A stretch of DNA of 64,000 nt from Cyrtodaria siliqua (taxonomy: Eukaryota > Mollusca > Bivalvia > Adapedonta > Hiatellidae), in NCBI GenBank assembly GCA_037043455.1, contig JAWPHD010010308.1:30989-94988 (forward strand). Reading direction: 5' to 3'. Numbering within the stretch: the first letter of the stretch is position 1; each line of letters opens with the position of its first letter. The notes below the pieces were generated by a model, which worked only from the letters and a program-made list of their open reading frames with translations, was not told the DNA's origin and ran no database searches. A program made the translations under genes and the position numbers. Positions 34,235 to 45,500 of this stretch are shown here, in pieces.

Positions 34235-34693
34235 ATGAATGAATGAATGAATGAATGAATGAATGAATGAATGAATGAATGAATGAATGAATGAATGAAT
34301 GAATGAATGAATGAATGAATGAATGAATGAATGAATGAATGAATGAATGAATGAATGAATGAATGAATGAATGAATGAATGAATGAATGAATGAATGAAT
34401 GAATGAATGAATGAATGAATGAATGAATGAATGAATGAATGAATGAATGAATGAATGAATGAATGAATGAATGAATGAATGAATGAATGAATGAATGAAT
34501 GAATGAATGAATGAATGAATGAATGAATGAATGAATGAATGAATGAATGAATGAATGAATGAATGAATGAATGAATGAATGAATGAATGAATGAATGAAT
34601 GAATGAATGAATGAATGAATGAATGAATGAATGAATGAATGAATGAATGAATGAATGAATGAATGAATGAATGAATGAATGAATGAATGAATG
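34235..34693. repeat. (TGAA)n microsatellite, 459 bp without interruption
   Basis: About 115 perfect tetranucleotide units with no substitution that I can see. Confidence 0.97.
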
Positions 34694-35609
34694 TTTTATG
34701 GCATGTTGACAGATAAATAGGTCATATTTTGCACAAAAATCGACGAAAGATGAAAAAGTGAAATAGTAATTTAAAAAATAATGTAAAAAAAAGAGTAATT
34801 AATTCATGCGACTCCTTAGGCTTTTATCTATCCACAAAGATCACATTTAGCGAGCTGTGTCAAGAAATATTTAAAATAATCTTCAAGAATTAAAACCATC
34901 TTTCTCGTCGGATAATGTGTATTTTACATGGTTCTACTTGTCTATCTACGTCCTTGGCGTCGTCTGTTTTTGATATGCCTCGGTTCCGATAAAAACACGT
35001 ATACCTCGGGTTGGAATTCCATATCTTCACAGGATACCCATAAAATATTTTTATAATCTTATAACGTGAACTTGAATGGGCTGATTATACTGTGTCTAAG
35101 TGCTAGCACTAACAGTTTCATAATATAGTAGTTTTTTATCATTCATATCTTCTATACTGTATCGTCTGATTACAATAACTAAACTTTTTATGAAATGCCA
35201 TTCAGCAAGTCATACCTACTCATTCTAACCTATTTGGTAGTATTACATAGTTTTATTTGATCAGAAAAAACAAAATTGCTCACGGTTTATTTCGGCAAAA
35301 CGTAATTAAATGGGAAATTAATGTACTTCAATAAAATGCATTGTCATGCAGTCTTGTTTGAAAAGCGTTAAACAGGGTTCAATTGAATTTTCTTACAAAA
35401 TATTAGGGAAGGTGGAAATGAAATATGTCCTCTTTATTGTTGAAGTAATAGACTTCAAATATATACTTTAAATTATCTGGTAAATAATTATATTGTATAT
35501 GGGTGAAGTAAATAAGCTATACGTAGGTCGGGCTTCTTACGATGCGGAAGCGAATGCGTGGCCTATATTGTCTGTTGTACAACCCATTACAATAAAACAA
35601 TATTTAAAA
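34694..35609. other. No gene seen; hairpin-repeat fragment inside
   Basis: 34975-35060 has TGCCTCGGTTCCGAT and ACCTCGGGTTGGAATTCCATAT, matching the diverged hairpin fragment at 25515-25620. The rest is AT-rich without signal. Confidence 0.5.
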
Positions 35610-36276
35610 ACACGATTTATTGCACATTTATGGGCCATCACAATTTGGGTTCCATGGGAGCCCAGAATTTGCAGAAGACAAAATTACTTATCCAACCCTT
35701 TACAACATACTATAAGGAAACCAATTCCAAAATTTAGTTCAGCTAGGACAAGAAATGTAAGAGATATAGATAGACCTGTAAACACAGCTTACACGCAAAA
35801 TTTGATGTGAAACAGACATATTTTAAGGGCTATCAGAATTTGGGTTCCATGGGAGCCCATGGATTACAGGAACCAAAATAACTTAAGCAGCCCTTACGAT
35901 AATGCTATAAGGAAGCTAATGGCCAAATTTGGTTGTGCTAGGGTAAGAATTGTAAGAGATATAGACTTGTAAACACAGCTTACACGCAAAATTTGATGTG
36001 AAATGGGACACATTTTATGGGCTATCATAATTTGGGTTCCTTGGGAGCCCATGGGTTACAAGAACCAAAATTGCTTATGTAGCCCTTAAGATAATGCTAT
36101 AAGGAAGCCCATGAACAAATTTGGTTGTGCTAGGATAAGAAATGTAAGAGATATAGACTTGTAAACACAGCTTACACGCAAAACTTGATGTGGGACGCCG
36201 ACGCCGACGCCGACACCAACGCCGACGCCGGGGTGATTACATAAGCTCTCTTATTCTTCGAATAATCGAGCTAAAA
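35610..36276. mobile_element. AGAGCTGTCGG element, copy 2 (3' part)
   Basis: Three tandem ~190-bp units (ATTTGGGTTCCATGGGAGCC, CTATAAGGAA, GTAAGAGATATAGA, ACAGCTTACACGC), then GACGCCGACGCCGAC and TCTTCGAATAATCGAGCTAAAA. The G-rich part and the left terminus are missing. Confidence 0.75.
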
Positions 36277-36344
36277 AGGAGGCACGGGTGTTTTCAATAC
36301 AATTCATATACTAAAGCATTTTTCTTTCCTATGATTTTTCTTAT

Positions 36345-36850
36345 GTTGGTATTAATGGTCGTGTGGAAATACAGTATATGTCGGAAGTGTTGCTTTGAAA
36401 AGATAAATTCCATGTTGGTAGTATTGCCCTGTTGGTAATATTGCCTGTATAGATATATTGTCAATGTTAGTATATTTGCCTGTATAGAGGTATTGTCCCT
36501 GTTGTTAATATTGCCTGTATAGAGATATCGTCCCTGTTGGTAATATTGCCTGTATAGACATTGTCCCTTTTGGTAATATTGCCTGTATAGATATATTGTC
36601 CCTGTTGGTAATATTGCCTGTATAGAGATATCGTCCCTGTTGGTAATATTGCCTGTATAGACATTGTCCCTTTTGGTAATATTGCCTGTATAGATATATT
36701 GTCCCTGTTGGTAATATTGCCTGTATAGAGATATTGTCCCTTGGTGATATTGCCTGTATAGATATATTGCCCATGTTGGAAATATTGCCTGTATAGATAT
36801 ATTGTCCCTGTTGGTATTATTGCTTGTATAGAAACATTGTCATATTTGTT
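36345..36850. repeat. ~35-bp minisatellite, second array
   Basis: Unit: AGAGATATTGTCCCTGTTGG then TAATATTGCCTGTAT, about 13 copies, with some shortened units (ACATTGTCCCTTTTGG). It is clearly related to the unit at 24550-27690. The minus-strand frames are repeat-driven. Confidence 0.9.
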
Positions 36851-36889
36851 CATATCTGATTGTTGTTTATTGCAACTTATATTTTTCAC

Positions 36890-37140
36890 TTTGTTAAGCA
36901 GATGAACGCATTATTCAGACATACAGACAGACACTTGAACTGCTTTAATGCAGTAAGACATAAGCGTTTGGCAAACTGTTCATGTTTGAAGCAGATATTG
37001 ACACTGCCAAAGAATGTCTGCCAGGTATTGTCGTCGGAAGTATTGTAAATAATTATGATAATAAGCGTAAAATGATATGCAATAAAATGTACTGTTGGAA
37101 CTTCATGCCAAGAGATGCGTACTGTTTTAACATGCCTGGG
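36890..37140 (+). repeat. Shared flank of the ~35-bp minisatellite, second copy
   Basis: Matches 27890-28250 block for block (CGTTTGGCAAA, ATGTTTGAAGCAGATA, ATGCCAAGAGATGCGTA, TTTTAACATGCCTG). Confidence 0.75.
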
Positions 37141-37537
37141 AAGTATGGGTTGGTGGTGGGGGTGGAGTATGAGTGGATCGGGCTTTACTAAGCCGACACC
37201 TTATTAGAGAAGTGTATTGTACCAAGTATAGATTATTATACGAGATATTGTCCGAATATCGCAAGTATTACCCCAGGAAACAAGTCAGTTGAGTTTGTGT
37301 TTTCCAATCCTTTCTCGAAAGTCGAGAGGACGGGGGATGTCGTATTGTGATTGGTACAATCGCGTTGCTGAAATTTGTATTGATGGAAAATTAGCTTTTG
37401 TTTAAATTTCTATCCAAAACATATTTCAATGTTGGACAAAAGAGAGTACATCAGGATTATTATTTTGTTTTAACAATTGTTCTTATACACTATATATGTA
37501 TTAAATTGATACAATAAACTTACTGAGCCATAAAAAG

Positions 37538-37612
37538 AGTATGAAATGTGATATTTGGAAATCGCCGAACACGATAAATACACAAATAGTTCAGTCTCGG
37601 GTTGATTGAGAC
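37538..37612. repeat. Dispersed repeat R1, copy 3
   Basis: GTATGAAATGTGATATTTGG, ATCGCCGAACACGATAAATA and TTGATTGAGACTG match 1255-1395 and 20563-20665. Confidence 0.65.
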
Positions 37613-37614
37613 TG

Positions 37615-38005
37615 CAGCTCCTACACATGTCCCAAAATAGTGTCAGTATAGTTCCTGTTTAATGGGTGCTATAAGATATGTCCAAAATATTTCCGGTTTT
37701 ATACTTAGATCCTACAAGACTTCCATATAGTTCAGGTTTCATAACTCAGATAAGAACCTATAATACACACATACATTTTGGGTTTCATAATCAAAGAAAA
37801 TCTTACAAGACGTGTATAATTTCGGTTTCATAACTCAGTTAAAGTCATTCAAGACATGCATTTAGTTCCGGTTCTATAACCCAGTATAGATCCGCAGAGA
37901 TATGTCACATGTTGTCAAATAATTTCGAAATATAATATAAGTATACTAGAAGTTCATTATCTTACCAGAAATGCTTTTAGGTGCGGTTCTTTGACACAGT
38001 ATATG
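37615..38005. repeat. Degenerate ~60-bp tandem repeat
   Basis: TTCCGGTTTTATA, TTCAGGTTTCATAACTCAG, TTTCGGTTTCATAACTCAG, TTCCGGTTCTATAACCCAG and GTGCGGTTCTTTGACACAG follow one another, each preceded by an ACAAGAC/GACATGCA block. About six decayed copies. Confidence 0.65.
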
Positions 38006-38075
38006 CCTTATTTTATGTAGACATGCCCATATGGTACTAGATAGTCACTAAAATAATCATGCAATTAACTTTTCA
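38002..38075 (+). repeat. Uninterrupted paralogue of the GACGAC-element insertion site
   Basis: TATGCCTTATTTTATGTAGAC runs directly into ATGCCCATATGGTACTAG and AGTCACT. At 28649-30600 the same two halves are 1.9 kb apart. Confidence 0.6.
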
Positions 38076-38835
38076 ATGACTAAGCGTCGGCCGGTTTAAA
38101 CATTCCCATGTTTTACTTGGTAATGACTATAAGCGATATACGAGAGCAACAACAAGAGCAATGATAAAAGTCCATGAGGCAAATGTCATTCTGAAATTGG
38201 GATACATCTTGGATATATTTGAAGGATGTGAAGTGTAATTATTATTTCTGTAACTGTGTTAGATTTACGAATTATGTTTTTTTCTGATGCAACGGTGTAG
38301 TACGAGTGGTTTGATGTAACTATGATCTGTAAAAACACACCACCTTTCAACAAAACTACTGAAATACGTTTAAGCTGGCACATGTCAAGAAGGAAGAAAA
38401 GCAAATTGTACCTGATGCAAACTTAGAATTAATTCATACTGGCAGTATTTAGTATAATTCCCTCTACATCTGAATTAAACGCGCATCAGTATTGTTTCTT
38501 TGAAGTTAAGCTCCTATGCTTTTATCGAAATTGCGCACGCAGTGTTCGCATCGCTCCGTCAAATTACCCTGTGTGTTTCTTGTTTGTATTAAATCGAGCT
38601 TTTCCTGATCAATGAAGGCGACAACTTAATGTCATTATTGTGAAATAAGGAGAAACGTCATCTTATAGAGGCAAAGTGAAACCCGACCGTAAAATATACA
38701 TTTTATAGAAAAGTCCCCATATCAGAACTGTCAAACACGTGAACCTCTTAGTTATATTCGTTGTGGTTCCTTCATTATTTTGTCGATTTATATAATTTCA
38801 TCAGACAGTATTAATAGTAAAACAACGCCATTTAA
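38076..38835. other. No gene seen
   Basis: AT-rich sequence, no recognised signal. Confidence 0.45.
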
Positions 38836-38965
38836 ATAGATGAGCGTGCATCACAGAGATTTGAAAACTAAGCGATAGACAGTCTAATCAGAGTCGGACA
38901 GATGTAATCGTGAGATATCAACACTGCATCGATAGACGACCGTTCATCAGAGAGTATTAATAGTA
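38836..38965. repeat. GATATCAACACTGCA repeat, left part
   Basis: GAGCGTGCATCACAGAGAT, GATGTAATCGTGAGATATCA, ACACTGCATCGATAGACGA. The same blocks continue at 40762-41040 with more copies, so the LINE at 39006-40757 probably sits in or beside this repeat. Confidence 0.6.
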
Positions 38966-39005
38966 AAATAGCAACGCCATATAAAACATGCAATACACTT
39001 GTGTC

Positions 39006-39410
39006 AAAAATTAATCTATTGAAAAGGATTTCTTATTACCTAACCTATGAAATGAAGAAACTTTTTTCTATAACTCTTATATTATGTCTACTTTTGATTA
39101 TGGTTGTATAACATGGGACCAAACAAATAAATTCTCTATTAATATAATACTTAAAATCCGGAAGAGGGCCGCACGATTCATTCTCGCGAAACCTATAAAA
39201 ACACCGTCTAAACTAATGTTTAAGGAACTCCAGTGGCTTACCTTTCAACGCAGATGTGATTATCACACAGGAGTTATGATTTATAACTTAACAATTTAAC
39301 TCCGGATTACAGAACCAATTTAATAACCTTCTCTACAAATTCAAATTATAACTTAAAGACATCACACCAGAATCAAAAGATCACGGACATTTTACAGCTA
39401 GAGACGATCA
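39006..39410 (+). pseudogene. LINE reverse transcriptase C-terminal fragment
   Basis: LLKRISYYLTYEMKKLFF, then after a one-base slip in a T run YNSYIMSTFDYGCITW, KIRKRAARFILAKP, MFKELQWLTFQRRCDYHTGV and, after a stop at 39297, LTPDYRTNLITFSTNSNYNL. This is the typical region after the RT palm in CR1/L2/Jockey-type LINEs (FDYGxxxW, RAARxI, ELxWL motifs). Frameshift, stop and 5' truncation make it dead. It resumes at 40375 after two nested insertions. Confidence 0.85.
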
Positions 39411-39447
39411 CAAACTTGTTAATCCTCTACTGTGGAAAATATTTATT

Positions 39448-39662
39448 GAGGCCCTGACATAATTTTATATAAGTCTACAATGTGCAATGTTTCTTACAAT
39501 TGCTAAATGTTCATTTTACTGTTTCGAATAGAAACATTTGAATATGGCAGATTAAAAAGCTAAAATAAATACTAAAAATATTGAAATTAAATCATGCTGG
39601 TACTGTTAAACATAAAATTTAGAAATAATTAAATCGGATTTAAAATTGTTTGTCAGGGCCTC
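39448..39662. mobile_element. 215-bp MITE nested in the LINE
   Basis: GAGGCCCTGACA at the left and TGTCAGGGCCTC at the right form a perfect 12-bp inverted repeat. The interior is AT-rich and non-coding. The target duplication is unclear. Confidence 0.78.
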
Positions 39663-39775
39663 ATAATATAACTGTACATACCAATTTCCAATTTTGCATG
39701 AGATTCTCGTACTTCTCACAATGCATGAAAAAAACAATCATAATTATGCCACAACTATTTCTATAGGATGGATTA

Positions 39776-40351
39776 AGCCCGGTACACACGGTAAGATTTA
39801 TCTTATAAGATATGTCTTGTGAGACAAATTGCATCGTGTGTACAGGGGCTTAAGACACAATTTATGACCTGAAAGATGTCTTCCAGAAATAGAACATGCT
39901 CTATTTCCATAAGACAAGATCAAAAGCGCCGCCATTCAACCACACATGATGACACTGAGGCCAAGGTGTACTGCGTTCCAGATTTGACATAAACTTCGCA
40001 GCATAGGGTTACATGCATTGTAGATTTGTACACGCGGGTATTTTAGTTCATACATAGCAACATGGCAGGAAACTGGACGAATGATAACATGGATGAATTG
40101 CTGGGATATTATGAGGAAGAGGAAGTTTTGTGGACAGTCACGCACAAAGACTACGACAAGAAAGATGTATGACAAGGCGCTTTCATTCGTTTACATTCAG
40201 GAAAGATCCAGTGTGCACTTATTTGAAGGTCACCAGAAAATCCCATAAAATTAATCTCACCGTGTGTACAGGCAATCTCATAAAATAGATTTTATCAGAT
40301 TTGTCTTATAAGATTTGTCCTATGAGATAATCGTACCGTGTGTACCGGGCC
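39776..40351 (+). mobile_element. PIF/Harbinger-like MITE with TTA duplication
   Basis: Ends AGCCCGGTACACACGGTA and, reversed, GGCCCGGTACACACGGTA, flanked by TTA (39773-39775 and 40352-40354), the 3-bp duplication of PIF/Harbinger elements. Subterminal ACACGGT and TTATAAGA motifs recur near each end. It contains a 36-codon open frame resembling the start of a MADF/Myb-like protein, a protein class these elements encode besides transposase. No transposase remains. Confidence 0.82.
40062..40172 (+). pseudogene. MADF/Myb-like DNA-binding protein, N-terminal fragment
   Basis: Starts MAGNWTNDNMDELLGYYEEE and continues VLWTVTHKDYDKKD before a stop. The W-T, L-L..Y-E and LW..HKDY..K spacing is that of the first helix and loop of MADF/SANT-like domains. 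The domain breaks off about halfway. The last sense codons, GAT GTA TGA, contain GTATGA, which could be an intron donor, but no acceptor or second exon lies inside the MITE. In PIF/Harbinger elements such a protein assists transposase binding, which is the inferred ancestral role. Confidence 0.65.
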
Positions 40352-40374
40352 TTAGGCTGGTGTGATGTCTTTAA

Positions 40375-40757
40375 GATCTGCTGCTAGGCAGGATATGGCT
40401 GATTTAAAACCTAGAACAAATTTTCTTTTGGATATTCAGGAATGGTGGTTTGGAACATGATTCCCGTTGACATACGAGCTTCACATTCTTTAATTACATT
40501 TAAGATTAAATACAAATCCTTTTTAATGAAAGAATGAAACTCCATTGTATTTTGTAACTTTACATTACAAATATAATAAATGTGTCTGTCTGGTTGAAGT
40601 TATATAATGATGCATGTACTGTTTTATCTTTCGCTATATGCATTGTGTAGTTTTATAGATGACCATATTGTAAACATCACTTGTATTTTTTTGTAAATGC
40701 TATGTCTTAATATGTTACCTTCTTGAAATAAAGTTATTTATTATTATTATTATTAAA
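40375..40757 (+). pseudogene. LINE C-terminus and 3' end
   Basis: RSAARQDMADLKPRTNF, then after a frameshift MVVWNMIPVDIRASHSL, TFKIKYKSFLMKE-stop, the usual end of a CR1/L2-type ORF2. About 190 bp later come AATAAA and a (TTA)n tail at 40735-40757, the short-repeat type of 3' end of this LINE group. Confidence 0.8.
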
Positions 40758-40761
40758 ATTA

Positions 40762-41040
40762 CAGATGAGCGTGCATCACAGAGATATGCAAACTACAGTG
40801 ATAGGCAAATGCTCATCAGACGTCAGACAGTTGTAATCGTGAGATATCAACACTACAGCGACAGACTAGCGATCATCAAATCAACTTTACAGCGATAGAC
40901 TAGCCATCATCAGAGAGATATCAACACTACCTCGATAGACACTGCAGCGATAGACGAGCGTTTATCATAGAGATATCAACACCGCAGTGACAGACGAGCG
41001 ACCATAAGAAAAATATCTACACTGCAGCGGTAGTCAATTT
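40762..41040. repeat. GATATCAACACTGCA repeat, right part
   Basis: At least six decayed ~40-bp units of GAGATATCAACACTGCAGCG, ATAGACGAGCG and a CATCAGA block. Confidence 0.7.
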
Positions 41041-41605
41041 CTCATACGATAGTTTTTATCTTGCGACATTAACATAAGCGAAGTTCTTCAGAGAACTTTA
41101 ACCGGAATATTGGAGTCAAAGCTTTTTTTTTTTATAAATGTAACAAATACACATTCTTTCTAAGAAATGATTAAATGTTTGCTATGTTGCAGATACTAGG
41201 GTTTAAATTTGCAATAAATGACAGCTTATAACTTAAGTATTTCAAACATATGTACAAACGCTTTTAGGTTTTACATTCATATTTCCCCATATTATTCAGT
41301 ATTTATATATAGTGCAGACGTTGTTTTCATGTCATAAAGTAACGAATGTAATCTGTGATGACGCAGCACTTCTATATGTGTATAAATACTTCTATTGATA
41401 GTTGATACAACTTGGACATTTTAAGTGCTATCATGTGTTAACTATTTGAAATTCATGACATTATTACAGAATCATCCAGAACTAGATGACATAACGCAAT
41501 ACATATGCGCAACAGAGGAGTAACTCTTTTAATTTTTCGAAAAAAGGAATGGTTTATCTACAGTAAAACATGTAGATTAAATTTATAATATGTAAACGCA
41601 CGAGG
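41041..41605. other. No gene seen
   Basis: AT-rich sequence. No recognised signal. Confidence 0.45.
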
Positions 41606-41607
41606 AA

Positions 41608-41690
41608 ATGTCGTTACTTGAACTCGGGACACATTGCAGGTGAAGCACACGTTCTACCGTTTGACCACTACATCTCGCATGACCATAAAG
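41608..41690 (-). repeat. tRNA-like fragment
   Basis: TTGAACTCGGGAC and ACGTTCTACCGTTTGACC resemble, on the minus strand, the A- and B-box pair of the 14008-14995 repeat. AATGCGCTAATAAAGC and TATTTATTTACATA follow as in that repeat, so it may be a solo diverged unit. Confidence 0.5.
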
Positions 41691-41739
41691 TAATAATGCG
41701 CTAATAAAGCTATTTATTTACATACACCTTTATTTATTG

Positions 41740-42051
41740 TATACCTATCAGTGATTTATTAGGATTTCTCAGTGATATTTTTAGTATCCGACAAAAGTGA
41801 TATCGTCACACTTTTCCTATATCATCAACTTTGCCGGAACTACTTTTTTACCATTTTTGTATTTGATGGTACTGTAGATTGCAATTGCTTTCAACCAGCA
41901 AATTTTAACAGCTCATTTCTGCCAAATGTATTTATATGTGAGGGCACCTTGCGTGGAGCGTGGGGTTAGCTAGGTGCGCGGGGTGGGGGGGGGGGGGAGG
42001 GGGGGGGGGTATTTCCAGTTACATATCCTTAAAAAATCACTGATAGGTATA
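41740..42051. mobile_element. 312-bp MITE containing a long G run
   Basis: Left end TATACCTATCAGTGATTTAT and right end AAAAAATCACTGATAGGTAT form about 25 bp of inverted repeat with one gap. TA at the outer edges fits a TA duplication. At 41977-42010 is a run of about 30 G broken by one T and one A. Confidence 0.72.
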
Positions 42052-42054
42052 TAA

Positions 42055-42207
42055 TAAATAGAATAATCAACAGTCTCGGTGTGATACAAAAAATATGTCA
42101 CTCGAACACGTTGTAAGAAAACAAAGAACTAGTTTTAACCGAATTACAACGTGTTATCGTGACATATTTTTCGTATCTCACTGAGTCTGTTGATTATTCT
42201 CTATTTA
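42055..42207. repeat. Palindrome, ~60-bp arms
   Basis: AATAGAATAATCAACAGTCT..CACGTTGTA (42055-42115) pairs with TACAACGTG..AGTCTGTTGATTATTCTCTA (42145-42207), loop about 30 nt. It abuts the MITE on its left. Confidence 0.75.
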
Positions 42208-42522
42208 ATAGTATATATTAGACATGATCCAGGATGAAAAAGTGATCTTGCTTATTTCTGATATCCAGATCATGTAACATTTGGATTATGTATTTTCTTT
42301 TTTTCCTCCGCTAAATTGTTTGCATAAATGAACTGTTCACACATTTTATTTTTACAGACTGGATACAAGGTCAGTATATATAAATAACTTTTGTTAAGAA
42401 AACTTGAACTATTTAAAACAGGCAAACCAACAACCAGAAGCAGTCAGGCGAAACACTAAATAAGTACATATCGCATCTATATTCAATGAAGCATAACTAC
42501 ATAAACGAATGTAAAAAACAGT
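42208..42522. other. No gene seen; left flank of the foldback transposon
   Basis: AT-rich sequence up to the 9-bp target duplication at 42523-42531. Confidence 0.6.
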
Positions 42523-42582
42523 ACATTAATTGGGTCCGTGAAGTTAGCACACCGCTCAGCAATCAACATTCAGCTCAACCAA

Positions 42583-45500
42583 ATGCTGATCTGGCTCAGC
42601 ATGCTAGCGCGACATACCAGATCAGAATTCGTTGTATTTGAGTTAAAGCCAATGCTGATCTGGCTCAGCACCCCAGCGCGACATACCAGATCAGCATTCG
42701 TTTTATTTGAGTTAAAGTCAATGCTGATCTGGCTCAGCATGCTAGCGCGACATACCAGATCAGCATTTGTTGCATTTGAGTTAAAGCCAATGCTGATCTG
42801 GCTCAGCACCCCAGCGCGACATAACAGATCAGCATTCATTTTATTCGATTTTTGGCCAATGCTGATCTGGCTCAGCATGCTAGCGCGACTCTCCAGATCA
42901 GCATTCGATTTATTTGAGTTAAAGTCATTGCTGATCTGGCTCAGCATGCTAGCGCGACATTCCAGATCAGCATTCGATTTATTTGAGTTAAAGCCAATGC
43001 TGATCTGGCTCAGCACTCTAGCGCAGCATACCAGATCAGCATTCGTTATATTTGATTTTAAGTCAATGCTGATCTGGATCAGCATGCTAGCTCGACATTA
43101 CAGATCAGCATTCGATTTATTTGATTTTAAGTCAATGCTGATCTGGATCAGCACTCTAGCGCAGCATACCAGATCAGCATTCGTTATATTTGATTTTAAG
43201 TCAATGCTGATCTGGATCAGCATGCTAGCTCGACATTACAGATCAGCATTCGATTTATTTGATTTTAAGTCAATGCTGATCTGGCTCAGCACTCTAGCGC
43301 AGCATACCAGATCAGCATTCGTTATATTTGATTTTAAGTCAATGCTGATCTGGATCAGCATGCTAGCTCGACATTACAGATCAGCATTCGATTTATTTGA
43401 TTTTAAGTCAATGCTGATCTGGATCAGCACTCTAGCGCAGCATACCAGATCAGCATTCGTTATATTTGATTTTAAGTCAATGCTGATCTAGATTAGCATG
43501 CTAGCTCGACATTACAGATCAGCATTCGATTTATTTGATTTTAAGTCAATGCTGATCTGGATCAGCAACCCAGCGCGACATACCAGATCAGCATTCATTT
43601 TTTTCAATTTTAGGCCAATGCTGATCTGGCTCAGCATGCTAGCGCGACATTCCAGATCAGCATTCGATTTATTTGAGTTAAAGCCAATGCTGATCTGGCT
43701 CAGCACTCTAGCGCAGCATACCAGATCAGCATTCGTTATATTTGATTTTAAGTCAATGCTGATCTGGATCAGCATGCTAGCTCGACATTACAGATCAACA
43801 TTCGATTTATTTGATTTTAAGTCAATGCTGATCTGGAACAGCACTCTAGCGCAGCATACCAGATCAGCATTCGTTATATTTGATTTTAAGTCAATGCTGA
43901 TCTGGCTCAGCACCCCAGCGCGACATACCAGATCAGCATTCATTTTTTTCAATATTAGGCCAATGCTGATCTGGCTCAGCTTGCTAACGCGACATTCCAG
44001 ATCAGCATTCGATTTATTTGATTTTAAGTCAATGCTGATCTGGATCAGCAACCCAGCGCGACATACCAGATCAGCATTCGATTTATTTGATTTTAAGTCA
44101 ATGCTGATCTGGCTCAGCACTCTAGCGCAGCATACCAGATCAGCATTCGTTATATTTGATTTTAAGTCAATGCTGATCTGGATCAGCATGCTAGCTCGAC
44201 ATTACAGATCAGCATTCGATTTATTTGATTTTAAGTCAATGCTGATCTGGCTCAGCACTCTAGCGCAGCATACCAGATCAGCATTCGTTATATTTGATTT
44301 TAAGTCAATGCTGATCTGGATCAGCATGCTAGCTCGACATTACAGATCAGCATTCGATTTATTTGATTTTAAGTCAATGCTGATCTGGATCAGCACTCTA
44401 GCGCAGCATACCAGTTCAGCATTCGTTATATTTGATTTTAAGTCAATGCTGATCTGGATCAGCAACCCAGCGCGACATACCAGATCAGCATTAGATTTAT
44501 TTGATTTTAAGTCAATGCTGATCTGGATCAGCATGCTAGCTCGACATTACAGATCAGCATTCGATTTATTTGATTTTAAGTCAATGCTGATCTGGATCAG
44601 CAACCCAGCGCGACATACAAGATCAGCATTAGATTTATTTGATTTTAAGTCAATGCTGATCTGGCTCATCACCCCAGCGCGACATACCAGATCAGCATTC
44701 ATTTTTTTCAATTTTAGGCCAATGCTGATCTGGCTCAGCATGCTAGCGCGACATTCCAGATCAGCATTCGATTTATTTGATTTTAAGTCAATGCTGATCT
44801 GGATCAGCACTCTAGCGCAGCATACCAGATCAGCATTCGTTATATTTGATTTTAAGTCAATGCTGATCTGGATCAGCATGCTAGCTCGACATTACAGATC
44901 AGCATTCGATTTATTTGATTTTAAGTCAATGCTGATCTGGATCAGCACTCTAGAGCAGCATACCAGATCAGCATTCGTTATATTTGATTTTAAGTCAATG
45001 CTGATCTGGATCAGCATGCTAGCTCGACATTACAGATCAGCATTCGATTTATTTGATTTTAAGTCAATGCTGATCTGGATCAGCACTCTAGCGCAGCATA
45101 CCAGATCAGCATTCGTTATATTTGATTTTAAGTCAATGCTGATCTGGCTCAGCACCCCAGCGCGACATACCAGATCAGCATTCATTTTATTCGATTTGAG
45201 GCCAATGCTGATCTGGCTCAGCATGCTAGCGCGACATTCCAGATCAGCATTCGATTGATTTGAGTTAAAGTCAATGCTGATCTGGCTCAGCACTCTAGCT
45301 CAGCATACCAGATCAGCATTCGTTATATTTGAGTTAAAGTCAATGCTGATCTGGCTCAGCATGCTAGCTCGACATTCCAGATCAGCATTCCATTGTTTTT
45401 AGTTAAAGCCAATGCTGATCTGGGTCAGCATTCTAGCGCAGCATACCAGATCAGCATTCGTTATATTTGAGTTAAAGTCAATGCTGATCTGGCTCAGCAT

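Noticed and set aside
35493..35810. 105-codon frame as a gene
   Set aside because: It runs into the ~190-bp tandem units of an AGAGCTGTCGG element and has no motif.
42538..45258. Very long open frames (317 and 586 codons) with 23-residue repeats, mirrored in the right arm
   Set aside because: The 69-bp unit is 23 codons with no stop in several frames, so long frames appear on both strands of both arms. They have low-complexity content, no domain, and stops that differ between arms. I treat them as a by-product of the satellite.
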